64,000 nt of DNA, from contig DASSNC010000013.1 in the NCBI GenBank assembly GCA_035688305.1, positions 1 to 64,000 on the forward strand, read 5' to 3'. The notes below the pieces were generated by a model. That model did not search any database and was not told the DNA's origin. It worked only from the letters and a program-made list of their open reading frames with translations. The stretch is from 66-474 sp035688305. Lineage in GTDB: Bacteria > Pseudomonadota > Gammaproteobacteria > Xanthomonadales > Rhodanobacteraceae. Made by a program: the position numbers and the translations under genes. Each line of letters opens with the position of its first letter. Positions within the stretch are counted from its first letter, which is position 1. Below are positions 8,592 through 15,514 of this stretch, piece by piece.

Positions 8592-9092
8592 TTGAAGGCG
8601 GCGTGGCGGCACCTGCGCCTCCTGCCATTGCTCACCCTGTTGGTATTTGCGGCCTGCTCCAGCGTGCCGCCGGCACCGCCATCCAGCGTTGCCAACAACG
8701 TCCTGTTCCGCGCCATCAGCCTGGTCGGCACCCCGTACCATTGGGGTGGCAACACGCCCACATCCGGATTCGATTGCAGCGGCTTGGTCGCCTACGTGTT
8801 TCGCACCCAGGCCGGCATCAGCCTGCCACGCACGTCACGTGCAATGGCCGCGCTCGACGCACCGAAGGTTCCGCGCGACGACCTGCAGCCCGGCGATCTG
8901 TTGTTCTTCGGACATCATCATCGCGTCAACCATGTTGCCATCTACGTCGGCAACGGCCGCTTCGTGAACGCCCCCGACACCGGCGGTACCGTGCGCCTCG
9001 ACCGGCTGGACGGCTACTATTGGCGCGACCATTATCTGTTTGCCAAGCGCGTGCTGGCGCCGTCCGTGCGGGCTGCGCTGACAGCCAACTGA
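8592..9092 (+). CDS. NlpC/P60-family lipoprotein (murein endopeptidase-like)
   Basis: A 166-aa lipoprotein. The signal peptide ends in the lipobox VFAAC, with lipidated Cys22. The NlpC/P60 cysteine peptidase domain covers about 40-155: nucleophile Cys62 in FDCSGLV, then His114 in NHVAIYV. The third catalytic position reads FVNAP (Asn126), where many relatives have His; a polar residue there is tolerated in the family. Such enzymes cut peptide stems in peptidoglycan and act at the periplasmic face. The start codon appears to be TTG (8592), chosen because it gives the complete signal peptide beginning MKAAWRHL. The gene is followed at 9157 by a doxX gene. Confidence 0.88.
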   Translation: MKAAWRHLRLLPLLTLLVFAACSSVPPAPPSSVANNVLFRAISLVGTPYHWGGNTPTSGFDCSGLVAYVFRTQAGISLPRTSRAMAALDAPKVPRDDLQPGDLLFFGHHHRVNHVAIYVGNGRFVNAPDTGGTVRLDRLDGYYWRDHYLFAKRVLAPSVRAALTAN

Positions 9093-9156
9093 TCCACACC
9101 TGCGGCATGCGCCGCAAGCCGGCCGCGAACGCGCTGCCGGTGCCACTACGGAAGCC

Positions 9157-9564
9157 ATGATGCAGAACTTCACCTTGCTGCTGGCCCGCCTCGCCCTCTC
9201 GCTGATCTTCATCCTGTCCGGGATCGGCAAGCTCATGGCCTACCACGCCACCGCCGCCGCGCTGGGCGCACACGGCATCGCGCCGGGATTGCTGCCGCTG
9301 GTGATCTTCGTCGAACTCGGCGGCGGCCTGGCCGTGCTTTGCGGGTTCCTGACCCGCTGGGCCGCGGCGGCCTTGCTGGTGTTCACCGTGCTGGCCGCGG
9401 TGATCTTCCACAACAACTTCGCCGACCACGCGCAGTGGATCAACTTCATGAAGAACATCGCGATCGCCGGCGGCTTCCTTGCGCTGACCGTGCACGGGCC
9501 GGGCGGACTCTCGCTGGACGCCTGGCGCAAGCGCCGCAAGCAACGGAAAAAGATCTTCTTCTGA
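9157..9564 (+). CDS. DoxX-family membrane protein
   Basis: This 135-aa protein has four hydrophobic segments and the DoxX-family opening LALSLIFILSGIGKL. Family members are small inner-membrane proteins linked in some bacteria to redox or oxidative-stress functions, but the biochemical role here is unknown. The C-terminus is strongly basic (KRRKQRKK). The ATG at 9157 is preceded by CGGAAG at a workable distance. It converges on slyD with 45 bases between the stops. Confidence 0.85.
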   Translation: MMQNFTLLLARLALSLIFILSGIGKLMAYHATAAALGAHGIAPGLLPLVIFVELGGGLAVLCGFLTRWAAAALLVFTVLAAVIFHNNFADHAQWINFMKNIAIAGGFLALTVHGPGGLSLDAWRKRRKQRKKIFF

Positions 9565-9609
9565 GCTTGCGCGAGCGGTCCCGCTCACCTGCTTGCGCGG
9601 AACACCGTG

Positions 9610-10110
9610 TCAGCCGTGTGCGTGCCCGTCGCCCGGATGCGCATGCCCGTGTTGCAGCTCTTCCGGCGCGGCGGCGCGCACCTCGATGATTTCGATCGCG
9701 AAGTGCAGGGTTTTCCCCGCCAGCGGGTGGTTGTGGTCGACGTCGATCGACGTCATCCCGACCTTGTGCACCATCACCATGCGCTGGCCGCCTTCGCGGG
9801 TCTGCAACACCGTGGTCATGCCGGGCTTCAACTGCTGCGCGTTGCGGAAATACTTCTTCGGCACGCGCTGCAGCAGGCCGTCCTGATAGACGCCGTAGGC
9901 GTCTTCCGGCGGGATGTCGATTTCAAAGTTCTCGCCCGCCTCGCGGCCCGCCAGCGCCTTCTCCACGCCCGGCACCAGCTGCCCGTGGCCAAGCAGCGCC
10001 AGCATCGGCTCGCCGCGCTTGCGTGAATCGTCGAACGGCTCGGCCGCGGCATCGGCGGCATCGCGCACGCTGTAATGGAAACTCACCACGGAATTGTTTT
10101 CGGAGCGCAT
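9610..10110 (-). CDS. slyD: FKBP-type peptidyl-prolyl isomerase SlyD
   Basis: A 166-aa SlyD-type isomerase and chaperone. The FKBP half-domains flank an insert-in-flap region, with the typical start VVSFHYSVRD, then LLGHGQLVPGVEKAL, and later VDHNHPLAGKTLHF. The C-terminal tail is histidine-rich (HGHAHPGDGHAHG) and probably binds Ni or Zn, as in other SlyD proteins. I use the ATG at 10110 rather than a GTG four codons upstream, because the ATG gives the usual SlyD N-terminus. The gene follows the MFS transporter stop by 8 bases in the same orientation. Confidence 0.94.
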   Translation of the reverse strand: MRSENNSVVSFHYSVRDAADAAAEPFDDSRKRGEPMLALLGHGQLVPGVEKALAGREAGENFEIDIPPEDAYGVYQDGLLQRVPKKYFRNAQQLKPGMTTVLQTREGGQRMVMVHKVGMTSIDVDHNHPLAGKTLHFAIEIIEVRAAAPEELQHGHAHPGDGHAHG

Positions 10111-10118
10111 GGTTGGGG

Positions 10119-11384
10119 TCACGTCGAGACTTGCGAACCGGGAATGTTAGCGGCACCGGGCGCGTCCGTCACACCAAAGCGCGCGCCGCGGGACTCCGGC
10201 CCGAACCAGGTCAACAACGCCAGCAACACCGCGACCACCGCGATCCACACCGCCTGCACGCCGGCGTAGTCGCCGCCGCGGGCTTCCGCGATCGCGGTCA
10301 TTGCATACGCCGCCCACGCCACCAGCAGGTTGCCGAGCTGGTAGGCGAAACCCGGCAGGGTGCCGCGCACGTCGTCGGGCGACAGCTCGTTGAGGTAGCC
10401 CGGTACCACGCCCCACGCGCCCTGCACCGCGACCTGGATCCAGAACGCCCCGATCGCGAGCAGCACGGTCGAGCCGCCGAAACTCCACAATGGAATCGCC
10501 GGCAGCGCCAGCACGCAGGCAATCGTCATCGCGCGGCGCCGGCCGATGCGTTGGGACCAGGCGCCGAAGGTGATCCCGCCGACCAGCGCACCGAGATTCA
10601 GGATGATCGTCAACACGCTCTTCATGTGGGTGTCGTAGTGCCGCTGCACCTGCAGGAAGGTGGGATAGATGTCCTGCGACCCGTGGCTGAAGGCATTGAA
10701 CACCGCCATCGTCACGATCATGTAGACGAGCAGCTTCCAATGGCCACGCATCGCTTCGAACCAGCCGCGCTGCACGCCCGCCTGTTCGCGCTGCACGAAC
10801 ACCGGCGATTCCGGCACGCTGCGGCGCAGGTACAACACCAGCAACGCGGGCAGGATGCCGAGCACGAACATGCCGCGCCAGCCGATGGAATTGAACAGCA
10901 ATCCGTAAGCGACCGCGCACAACAGATAGCCGCACGGATAGCCCGATTGCAGGATGCCCGACACGATGCCGCGCGATTTCGGCGGAATCGATTCCATCGC
11001 CAGCGACGCGCCGATGCCCCACTCGCCGCCCATGGCGATGCCGAACAACGCGCGCAACACCAGCAATACCGCAAGCGACGGCGCGAAGGCGCAAGCCAGG
11101 CCCAATACCGAATACAAGGTGACGTCGAGCATCAGGATCCGGCGCCGGCCATGGCGATCCGCGAGCCGGCCAAAAATGAGCGCACCCAGGGGCCGGAACG
11201 CCAGCGTCAGCAGCAGCGCGAAGGCCACATCCTTGATCGGCACGGCGAAGCTTTTCGCCACCGCCGGCATCACCATCACCAGCAGGAAATAGTCGAACGC
11301 ATCCAGGGTCCAGCCAAGGAAAGTGGCGGCAACGGTGTGCCGCTGGGTGCGGTCGAGCGCGCGCAGTTCGGCGAAGACGGCCAT
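10119..11384 (-). CDS. MFS transporter, carboxylate/sialate-type
   Basis: A 421-aa major facilitator protein with 12 predicted membrane helices. It has the MFS signature FGRLADRHGRRR after the second helix and a second copy, QRIGRRRAM, in the C-terminal half. The opening TFLGWTLDAFDYFLL and the GGEWGIGASLAMESIP segment are characteristic of the metabolite:proton symporter/sialate-lactate branch. The substrate is probably a small carboxylate but cannot be fixed from sequence. The ATG at 11384 is preferred; an in-frame upstream start at 11438 adds an arginine-rich leader without support. It is divergent from rsxB. Confidence 0.85.
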   Translation of the reverse strand: MAVFAELRALDRTQRHTVAATFLGWTLDAFDYFLLVMVMPAVAKSFAVPIKDVAFALLLTLAFRPLGALIFGRLADRHGRRRILMLDVTLYSVLGLACAFAPSLAVLLVLRALFGIAMGGEWGIGASLAMESIPPKSRGIVSGILQSGYPCGYLLCAVAYGLLFNSIGWRGMFVLGILPALLVLYLRRSVPESPVFVQREQAGVQRGWFEAMRGHWKLLVYMIVTMAVFNAFSHGSQDIYPTFLQVQRHYDTHMKSVLTIILNLGALVGGITFGAWSQRIGRRRAMTIACVLALPAIPLWSFGGSTVLLAIGAFWIQVAVQGAWGVVPGYLNELSPDDVRGTLPGFAYQLGNLLVAWAAYAMTAIAEARGGDYAGVQAVWIAVVAVLLALLTWFGPESRGARFGVTDAPGAANIPGSQVST

Positions 11385-11463
11385 CGGGGATTCCGGTGCG
11401 CTGCGACGTTGCAGCCGGGCGAGCATAGCGCCGCGCATGCGCAGCGTGCAGCCAGCCGCCGAC

Positions 11464-11469
11464 TACAAT
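11464..11469 (+). promoter_or_regulatory. Putative -10 box of a leaderless rsxB transcript
   Basis: TACAAT matches the sigma-70 -10 consensus in five of six positions and lies 6 bases before the ATG at 11476. No Shine-Dalgarno sequence is present. Confidence 0.45.
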
Positions 11470-11475
11470 TGCACG

Positions 11476-12150
11476 ATGAGCACCGGCTCACCCGAAAATC
11501 TCGTCGACCGCATCGACGCGCTGTTGCCGCAGACCCAGTGCACGCGCTGTGGCTATCCGGCCTGCCGCCCGTACGCCGAGGCCATCGCGCGCGGCGCTGC
11601 GGCGATCAATCGCTGTCCGCCCGGCGGCATGGACGGGGTGCGTGCGTTGGCGCAGATCACCGGGCAACCGGTGGTGCCGCTCGATCCCGCATGCGGCGAG
11701 GAACTGCCGCCGCGGGTTGCGGTGATCGACGAGGCCGTCTGCATCGGCTGCACCAAATGCATCCAGGCTTGCCCGGTCGACGCCATCGTCGGCGCCAGCA
11801 AGCTGATGCATACCGTGATCGCCGACTTGTGTACCGGCTGCGAGCGATGCGTGCCGCCCTGCCCGGTCGATTGCATCGCGATGCTGCCGGTGCCCGCGAT
11901 CCCCCGGCAAGCGCAGCCCGACGCCGCGCGTGAACACTTCCTCGCCCGCAACGCGCGCCTCACCCGCGAGCGCGAAGCGCGTGCATCCCGGAGCCGCGGC
12001 AAGCTCGACATTGCCACGCAACCCGTCCAGACCATCAGCCACGCCGACGTGCTCGCCGCGATCGCCCGCGGCCGCGCCAAAATTCGTGCGGTCGTCCCTG
12101 CTCGCCGCGCCACCAACTCTCCGGCAACCCCGGACGACAAAAATTCTTGA
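11476..12150 (+). CDS. rsxB: RnfB/RsxB-type iron-sulfur protein
   Basis: This 224-aa protein has the RnfB four-cysteine cluster site (Cys22, Cys25, Cys30, Cys47; QCTRCGYPAC) and two [4Fe-4S] ferredoxin motifs (CIGCTKCIQACP at 89-100, CTGCERCVPPCP at 119-130). The N-terminal membrane anchor of canonical RnfB is missing: the protein begins directly before the cluster domain. The other Rnf/Rsx subunits (A, C, D, G, E) are not nearby. In E. coli the rsx operon ends in nth, and here rsxB is likewise followed by nth, so this looks like a reduced form of that arrangement. It probably serves as a soluble electron carrier; the partner is unknown. A basic C-terminal tail extends past the ferredoxin domain. 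Confidence 0.88.
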   Translation: MSTGSPENLVDRIDALLPQTQCTRCGYPACRPYAEAIARGAAAINRCPPGGMDGVRALAQITGQPVVPLDPACGEELPPRVAVIDEAVCIGCTKCIQACPVDAIVGASKLMHTVIADLCTGCERCVPPCPVDCIAMLPVPAIPRQAQPDAAREHFLARNARLTREREARASRSRGKLDIATQPVQTISHADVLAAIARGRAKIRAVVPARRATNSPATPDDKNS

Positions 12151-12199
12151 ACATGGGAAAGGCCTCCCCGGGCCTGACTGTCCACAACAGCCGCTGCGC

Positions 12200-12832
12200 A
12201 TGAAACAAACCGACACACTTGAACTGTTCCGCCGCCTGCGCGAACTGAACCCGTCGCCGACTACCGAACTGCGATACAGCACGCCGTTCGAGCTGCTGGT
12301 GGCGGTGATCCTGTCGGCGCAAGCAACCGACGTCGGCGTCAACAAGGCCACGAAACGCCTGTTCCCGGTGGCCAACACGCCGGCGGCGATCCTTGCCCTT
12401 GGCGAAGAAGGCCTCAAGCGTTACATCTCCACCATCGGCCTGTTCAACAGCAAGGCCAAGCACATCGTTGCCATGTGCGCGCTGCTGCTCGATCGCCACG
12501 GTGGCGAGGTCCCGCGCAGCCGCGAGCAACTGGAGGCGCTCCCGGGCGTCGGCCGCAAGACCGCCAACGTGGTGTTGAACACCGTATTCGGTGAACCCAC
12601 CATCGCCGTCGACACCCACATCTTCCGCGTCTGCAACCGCACCGGCCTCGCGCCCGGCAAGACCGTGCGCGCGGTCGAGGACAAGCTGCTCAAGGTGGTG
12701 CCCGGCGAGTTCAAGCCCGGCGCACACCATTGGCTGATCCTGCACGGCCGTTACGTGTGCATCGCGCGCAAGCCGAAATGTCCGGAGTGCCCGATCCGCG
12801 ACCTCTGCGCGTACAAGCACAAGACCGTTTGA
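12200..12832 (+). CDS. nth: Endonuclease III (DNA glycosylase/AP lyase)
   Basis: Endonuclease III removes oxidised pyrimidines in base-excision repair. The 210-aa protein has the helix-hairpin-helix LPGVGRKTA with catalytic Lys120, and Asp138 in AVDTHIFRV. The C-terminal C-x6-C-x2-C-x5-C iron-sulfur loop reads CIARKPKCPECPIRDLC. Length and order match E. coli Nth. It starts 49 bases after rsxB on the same strand, and the [4Fe-4S] cluster in both proteins fits a shared redox context. Confidence 0.97.
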   Translation: MKQTDTLELFRRLRELNPSPTTELRYSTPFELLVAVILSAQATDVGVNKATKRLFPVANTPAAILALGEEGLKRYISTIGLFNSKAKHIVAMCALLLDRHGGEVPRSREQLEALPGVGRKTANVVLNTVFGEPTIAVDTHIFRVCNRTGLAPGKTVRAVEDKLLKVVPGEFKPGAHHWLILHGRYVCIARKPKCPECPIRDLCAYKHKTV

Positions 12833-12863
12833 CGCGCATTCACGGGGGCAGTGCAGCAACTGT

Positions 12864-12869
12864 TATCCT
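12864..12869 (+). promoter_or_regulatory. Putative -10 box of a leaderless rnt transcript
   Basis: TATCCT lies 6 bases before the ATG at 12876, with no Shine-Dalgarno motif between. Confidence 0.35.
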
Positions 12870-12875
12870 GCGCGG

Positions 12876-13529
12876 ATGCACAAGCAGATCGACGACTACG
12901 CGGCCCGCATGGCCACGCGTTTCCGCGGCTTCCTGCCGGTCGTGGTGGACGTCGAGACCGGCGGCTTCGACGCCCGCGGCGATGCACTGCTGGAAATCGC
13001 CGCCGTGGTCGTCAGCATGGACGCCAGCGGCGTGCTCTCGCCGGAGCCGGTCGTATCCACCCACGTCGAAGCGTTTCCCGGCTCGCACATCGACCCGAAG
13101 TCGCTGGAAGTCAACGGCATCGATCCCGACCATCCGCTGCGCGGCGCGGTGCCCGAGCGCGCGGCCCTCGACCTGATCTTCAAACCGGTGCGCGAAGCGA
13201 TCAAGGCCAATGGCTGCCAGCGCGCGATCCTGGTCGGTCACAACGCCGCTTTTGATCTCGGTTTCCTCAACGCGGCAGTGCAACGCACGGGCCACAAGCG
13301 CAATCCCTTCCACCCATTTTCGTGCTTCGACACTGCGACCTTGGGCGGCCTCGCCTACGGCCAGACGGTGCTGTCGCGCGCGGTACAGGCGGCCGGCTAC
13401 GAATGGAACGCCGATGAAGCGCATTCGGCGGTGTACGACGCCGAACGCACGGCCGAGATGTTCTGCGCGATCGTCAATCGCTGGAAATCGTTCGAAGACC
13501 TGGAACGCGAAACCGTCGGGCTAACTTGA
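12876..13529 (+). CDS. rnt: Ribonuclease T
   Basis: RNase T is a DEDDh 3'-exonuclease that trims the CCA end of tRNA and matures other stable RNAs. The 217-aa protein shows the exonuclease motifs in order: VVVDVETGGF (Asp25, Glu27), VGHNAAFDLGF in the middle, and HSAVYDAERTAEMF near the C-terminus with the catalytic His and Asp. The length is normal. Its last 9 bases overlap the end of the convergent glycosyltransferase gene, so the two transcripts must read into each other. Confidence 0.95.
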   Translation: MHKQIDDYAARMATRFRGFLPVVVDVETGGFDARGDALLEIAAVVVSMDASGVLSPEPVVSTHVEAFPGSHIDPKSLEVNGIDPDHPLRGAVPERAALDLIFKPVREAIKANGCQRAILVGHNAAFDLGFLNAAVQRTGHKRNPFHPFSCFDTATLGGLAYGQTVLSRAVQAAGYEWNADEAHSAVYDAERTAEMFCAIVNRWKSFEDLERETVGLT

Positions 13530-14459
13530 CGGTGGCGGCGTGGTGCGACCGGCGAGGCCGGCGCGCAACCCTGCGAGCATGCTGCGCAAGTTGGCGCCGC
13601 GCGGCGGCACCCACGTCGAAAACAGCAACAGCTTGGAAAACAGGCGCGGGATGTCCTGCGCGATCCAGCGCGCCGGCGTGTAGCCCCGGCGGTACAACAG
13701 CACGCGATTGCGCATGATGTAGTAAAGGCGCCGTGGCGGGTGCACCACGATGCCGCGCGCGAAGCCCGGAACCCGGCGGCGGCGGTCACCGAGGCGATGA
13801 CGCATGCGCGCGGCGCAGATTCCATACAGCGCGAAGCCCGCCGCCGACGCGCGAAAGCACCAGTCGAGATCGACGTTGTCGATGAACAGCGCAGCGTCCA
13901 TGCCACCGATCTCATCGAGTACCGCCAGCGGAATCATGCAGCCGGAACTGATCAGGAAATCGCAACGGATTTCCGCACAACCGCCGGCACAGCGCAACTT
14001 GCGGTTGAGCGGAAACCCGATCCGCACGAACGGCGCGTCGGCAAGCTCGCGCGGATCACGGAAACGCGGGCCGACGGCGCCGACCTGGCCGCGCGCAGCG
14101 AGGCGGTCCAGCGCATCGCGCAGCGCCGGCACCATTCCGGAATCCGGCGTGCTGTCCTGATCCATCAGCAGCACATGCCGCACGCCCGGCAAACTGCGCG
14201 CATGCTCGATGCCGGCATTCAGGCCATGCGCGAGCCCCAGGTTGTCGGGCAGTGCAAGCACCTGCATGCCGTGGTAATTGGCGCAAACATCATGGAAGGC
14301 CGGGTCGGTGGTCGCGTTGTCGACCACCACCACGCTGCCGACCTGCGGCGTGAGCGCGGCCAGGGCTTCCGCGAGCACGCTGACATCGGGCCGGTGCGTG
14401 ACCACGATCGCGCAGACATCCGCCGCGCGCCCGGCCGCCGGTGTTGCAGCATCAGTCAC
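13521..14459 (-). CDS. Family 2 glycosyltransferase (rhamnosyltransferase-like)
   Basis: A 312-aa GT-A fold transferase. The N-terminus has the nucleotide-sugar-binding VCAIVVTHRP and VVVDNATTD, then the DXD-like motif LMDQDS at about residue 97-102, and MDAALFIDNVDLDWCFRA further on (the conserved D-x-D-x-C/E-W acceptor segment). It resembles RfbF-type rhamnosyltransferases for O-antigen or exopolysaccharide, but the donor is not certain. The start is a GTG at 14459 with GGATGG just upstream. No polysaccharide cluster is present, so it is an isolated transferase. It overlaps the rnt stop by 9 bases. Confidence 0.85.
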   Translation of the reverse strand: MTDAATPAAGRAADVCAIVVTHRPDVSVLAEALAALTPQVGSVVVVDNATTDPAFHDVCANYHGMQVLALPDNLGLAHGLNAGIEHARSLPGVRHVLLMDQDSTPDSGMVPALRDALDRLAARGQVGAVGPRFRDPRELADAPFVRIGFPLNRKLRCAGGCAEIRCDFLISSGCMIPLAVLDEIGGMDAALFIDNVDLDWCFRASAAGFALYGICAARMRHRLGDRRRRVPGFARGIVVHPPRRLYYIMRNRVLLYRRGYTPARWIAQDIPRLFSKLLLFSTWVPPRGANLRSMLAGLRAGLAGRTTPPPSS

Positions 14460-14543
14460 GCTGCCATCCGGCGCGCAAGCGTTGAACCACGTTGGAGGAT
14501 TGCCGGTGCATGCCCGGCGATTGTCGCCGCTCCGGTGGCGCCA

Positions 14544-15452
14544 TCAAAGTCCCCAGCACGATCGGTCAGGATGAAATCCGCGCGGATGCACGTCGAGCAA
14601 GCGCTCGAGATCACCGTTGTCGGCAATCAAGTCCTGCTGCAACCGCGTCAGCGGACCACGCAACCGCGGCGCGCAGCGCGCCGCCGCGCGTACCACGAAC
14701 AATGGAACCCTCAGCGGCACGCTACGCATCGGCAGGCTCGCACGCACGCGCGCGAACATGGCGCTTGCAGGCAGCCGCTCGCCACCGCCGATCGGAAGCA
14801 CGCGCCCCGCTGCGGTGCCGTCCAGCGCGCGCAGCACCGCGCTCGCGACATCTTGCGCGTGCACGGGCTGGCGCATTCCGGATCCTGCCGGCAAACCGAA
14901 TACCCGCCAGCGCGCCGCGCGCCGCGCCAATGGCGTGAGGCTGCGATCGCGCGCGGCGCCGTAGATCAAGGTTGGCCGCAACACCGTCCAGTCGATTCCG
15001 CGCCGGCTGCACACGTTCGCCAACGCCGCTTCGCCGTCGCGCAACCGCTGCGAGAGCGCGCGTTCGGCGGCGACCGGCGAGGCCTGTTTGCTTTCCGCAC
15101 TCATCGAACTGGTGGCCACCACCCGGGCGAGGCGTGGCGCAGCTCCCGATTCCAGCCACGCGGCCAGGGCATCGAGCGGCGCGAAGCAACAGATCGATTC
15201 GGCAGCATTGGCATCGGACGGCGGATCCGGCAAGGCGCCTTGCAACCAGTTGACGCCGCGCACGGCGGCCTGTGGTTGGCGCGACAAGGCCGTCACGCCT
15301 GCGCCCGCGTCAACCAGCGCCGGCAGCAGGAAAAAACCGATCTGGCTGCTGGCGCCGAGCACCAGCACCGTGCCGTCGCGCCACGCACATCGCTTGTCGC
15401 GATCTTCGTCCATCTCGATCCACATCCGGGCCAGCGCCGAATCACGGATCAT
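14544..15452 (-). CDS. NAD(P)-dependent epimerase/dehydratase-like protein
   Basis: An extended short-chain dehydrogenase/reductase-type protein of about 302 aa. The Rossmann segment reads LVLGASSQIGFFLLPAL. The family's TSSMS and LRPTLIYG segments follow, but the usual YxxxK catalytic pair is not evident, so it may bind NAD(P) without acting as a classical epimerase. The start is uncertain: in-frame candidates lie at 15518 (TTG overlapping the upstream stop), 15452 and 15413, and none has a good ribosome-binding site. The next upstream gene is the TPR membrane protein on the same strand. The reaction is unknown. Confidence 0.72.
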   Translation of the reverse strand: MIRDSALARMWIEMDEDRDKRCAWRDGTVLVLGASSQIGFFLLPALVDAGAGVTALSRQPQAAVRGVNWLQGALPDPPSDANAAESICCFAPLDALAAWLESGAAPRLARVVATSSMSAESKQASPVAAERALSQRLRDGEAALANVCSRRGIDWTVLRPTLIYGAARDRSLTPLARRAARWRVFGLPAGSGMRQPVHAQDVASAVLRALDGTAAGRVLPIGGGERLPASAMFARVRASLPMRSVPLRVPLFVVRAAARCAPRLRGPLTRLQQDLIADNGDLERLLDVHPRGFHPDRSCWGL

Positions 15453-15514
15453 CGCATGCCCGCGCAGCGCGCGGACGCGCCGGGCACCCCGCACGGGATG
15501 CACGCATCCGGCGT

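Noticed and set aside
10023..11933. 636-aa plus-strand frame antisense to the MFS gene and running into rsxB
   Set aside because: It covers the complement of the transporter and then a wrong frame of rsxB. The rsxB protein itself starts at 11476 in another frame.
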